Part shown: positions 62,756-64,000 of the stretch, one piece after another
How positions within the stretch are numbered: position 1 is the first letter of the stretch
How the letters are laid out: each line of letters starts with the position of its first letter
Origin: Arthrobacter sp. AFG20
GTDB lineage: Bacteria; Actinomycetota; Actinomycetes; Actinomycetales; Micrococcaceae
Assembly: GCF_002892795.1 (NCBI RefSeq)
Contig: NZ_PJMC01000002.1
Span: forward strand, 248,001 to 312,000
Direction of reading: 5' to 3'
DNA length: 64,000 bases
Translations under genes and position numbers: made by a program
Notes under the pieces: generated by a model
Databases searched by the model: none
Seen by the model: the letters and a program-made list of their open reading frames with translations, nothing else
What the model was told of the DNA's origin: nothing

Positions 62756-64000
62756 ATGCTCACAGATGCAGCACTCACGGAACTCACTGTCGGCCTGGCC
62801 AAACCGTCCTATGACCGGTCAGCCCTGACAGCTGGGATCGTCCACTTCGGCGTCGGCGGCTTCCACCGCGCCCATCAGGCCATGTACCTGGACCAGCTGA
62901 TGAACGCCGGCCTGGCACATGACTGGGCCATCTGCGGAGTGGGCGTCCTGCCCGGCGATGCCCGGATGAAGCAGGTCATGGACCAGCAGGACTGCCTGTA
63001 CACGCTGGTGGTGAAGAACCCCGACGGCACCCGCGAAGGCCGGGTCATCGGCTCCATCATCGAGTACCTCTTCGCCCCTGACGATCCTGAGACCGTCATT
63101 GAAAAAATGGCGTCCGACGCCGTCCGGATCGTTTCGCTGACCGTCACGGAGGGCGGCTACAACTTCCATCACGTCACCGGAGACTTCGACGCCGGGAACC
63201 CCGACGTGGTCCACGACCTCCAGCCGGGTGCCGCGCCGCGCACAACCTTCGGGCTCATCACCGAAGCCCTGCGCCGCCGTCGTGAACGGGGACTGGCACC
63301 TTTCACCGTGATGTCCTGCGACAACATCCAGGGCAACGGTGATGTGGCCCGGAAGATGTTCACGGCCTTTGCTTCGCTTAAGGACCCGGCACTTGGCGCC
63401 TGGGTCGCCGAGAACGTGCCCTTCCCCAACAGCATGGTGGACCGGATCACCCCCGTCACCACCGACGACGACCGGCAGTCAATCGCCCGGGAATTCGGTG
63501 TGGAGGACGGTTGGCCGGTGGTCTGCGAACCCTTCGAACAGTGGGTTCTGGAAGACCACTTCAGCCTGGGCCGCCCGCCCTTCGAAAAGGCCGGCGTGCA
63601 GCTGGTGGAGGACGTGGAGCCCTACGAACTGATGAAGCTGCGGCTCCTCAACGCCAGCCACCAGGGCATGTGCTACTTCGGCTACCTCGCCGGCTACCGC
63701 TACGCGCACGAGGTGGCGCAGGACCGGCTGTTCGCCCGGTTCCTGCTGGACTACATGGACAAGGAAGCAACCCCGACCCTGCAGCCGGTACCCGGCATCG
63801 ACCTCGACGCCTACAAGCGCACGCTGATCGAACGCTTTTCCAACGAATACGTCCGCGACACCCTTGCCCGGCTCTGCGCCGAGAGCTCCGACCGGATCCC
63901 GAAGTGGCTCCTGCCCGTGGTCCGCATCAACCTCGAAAACGGGGGAGAGATCAAGCGGTCGGCTGCCATCGTGGCGAGCTGGGCACGGTATGCCGAAGGA
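62756..64000 (+). CDS. mtlK: mannitol 2-dehydrogenase family protein (3' end outside window)
   Basis: 415 codons are visible, about 80-85 percent of the usual length. N-terminal Rossmann motif IVHFGVGGFHRAHQAMYLDQ. The polyol-specific long-chain signature is visible: VMSCDNIQGNGDVARKMF, FPNSMVDRITPVTT, and the catalytic-helix region KLRLLNASHQGMCYFGYLAG with a conserved Lys and Asn, then ERFSNEYVRDTLARLC. It oxidises D-mannitol to fructose or D-arabitol to xylulose with NAD. AAAGGAAAC precedes the ATG. Confidence 0.9.
   Translation, partial: MLTDAALTELTVGLAKPSYDRSALTAGIVHFGVGGFHRAHQAMYLDQLMNAGLAHDWAICGVGVLPGDARMKQVMDQQDCLYTLVVKNPDGTREGRVIGSIIEYLFAPDDPETVIEKMASDAVRIVSLTVTEGGYNFHHVTGDFDAGNPDVVHDLQPGAAPRTTFGLITEALRRRRERGLAPFTVMSCDNIQGNGDVARKMFTAFASLKDPALGAWVAENVPFPNSMVDRITPVTTDDDRQSIAREFGVEDGWPVVCEPFEQWVLEDHFSLGRPPFEKAGVQLVEDVEPYELMKLRLLNASHQGMCYFGYLAGYRYAHEVAQDRLFARFLLDYMDKEATPTLQPVPGIDLDAYKRTLIERFSNEYVRDTLARLCAESSDRIPKWLLPVVRINLENGGEIKRSAAIVASWARYAEG

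Overview
The window looks like a chromosomal segment of a high-GC actinobacterium, most likely from the Arthrobacter/Pseudarthrobacter group. The reasons are the GC-rich codon use, frequent GTG/TTG starts, the uridine operon layout, the mycothiol-type isomerase fold and the helicase-associated-domain proteins typical of that group. The genus call is inference from protein style, not from a marker gene.

Left part (1 to about 30.5 kb) is an accessory and defence-rich island. In order it holds a McrB-like GTPase (cut by the window start), a NERD-nuclease/UvrD-type helicase, a PIN-like protein and a PLD-nuclease/SF2-helicase/DUF3427 protein. Next come an intact EcoRI-type restriction-modification pair with clearly lower GC, two IS110-family elements (one a remnant, one stopped by an amber codon) and a broken serine resolvase. 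A CoiA-like nuclease, a helix-hairpin-helix protein and a string of small unknown genes follow. Then come a frameshifted ScoMcrA-head/EVE-like/HNH type IV restriction enzyme, an EVE-like protein, an N6-adenine methyltransferase and a divergent type IIG restriction enzyme. The island ends with the remnant of a conjugative coupling protein (TraG/VirD4) and helicase-associated-domain proteins. Many genes here are broken by single-base indels, stops or truncation.

Middle part (30.5 to 47.6 kb) moves into metabolism: a uridine/ribonucleoside unit (ribokinase, divergent MFS transporter, nucleoside hydrolase), a TetR regulator with a maleylpyruvate-isomerase-fold enzyme, and small membrane or secreted proteins. 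A fragment of the Wadjet nuclease subunit JetD lies beside an orphan copy of a protease leader. Then follows an IclR-MFS-dehydrogenase-L-rhamnonate dehydratase-FAH hydrolase operon, which fits the non-phosphorylative L-rhamnonate route to pyruvate and lactate. Two tandem secreted subtilisin-like proteases follow. Two copies of a ~65-70 bp inverted-repeat element lie at 34.0 and 42.8 kb.

Right part (47.6 kb to the end) is ordinary chromosome: a beta-lactamase-like lipoprotein, a HAD dehalogenase, a maleate isomerase plus dicarboxylate transporter with a divergent IclR regulator, and a glycogen-debranching-like glycosidase. Last is a polyol catabolic locus: a SorC-type regulator and xylulokinase on the minus strand, and divergently an ABC importer (binding protein and two permeases), a sorbitol/xylitol-type dehydrogenase and a mannitol dehydrogenase that runs off the window. 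A near-perfect operator pair sits between the two arms of this locus.
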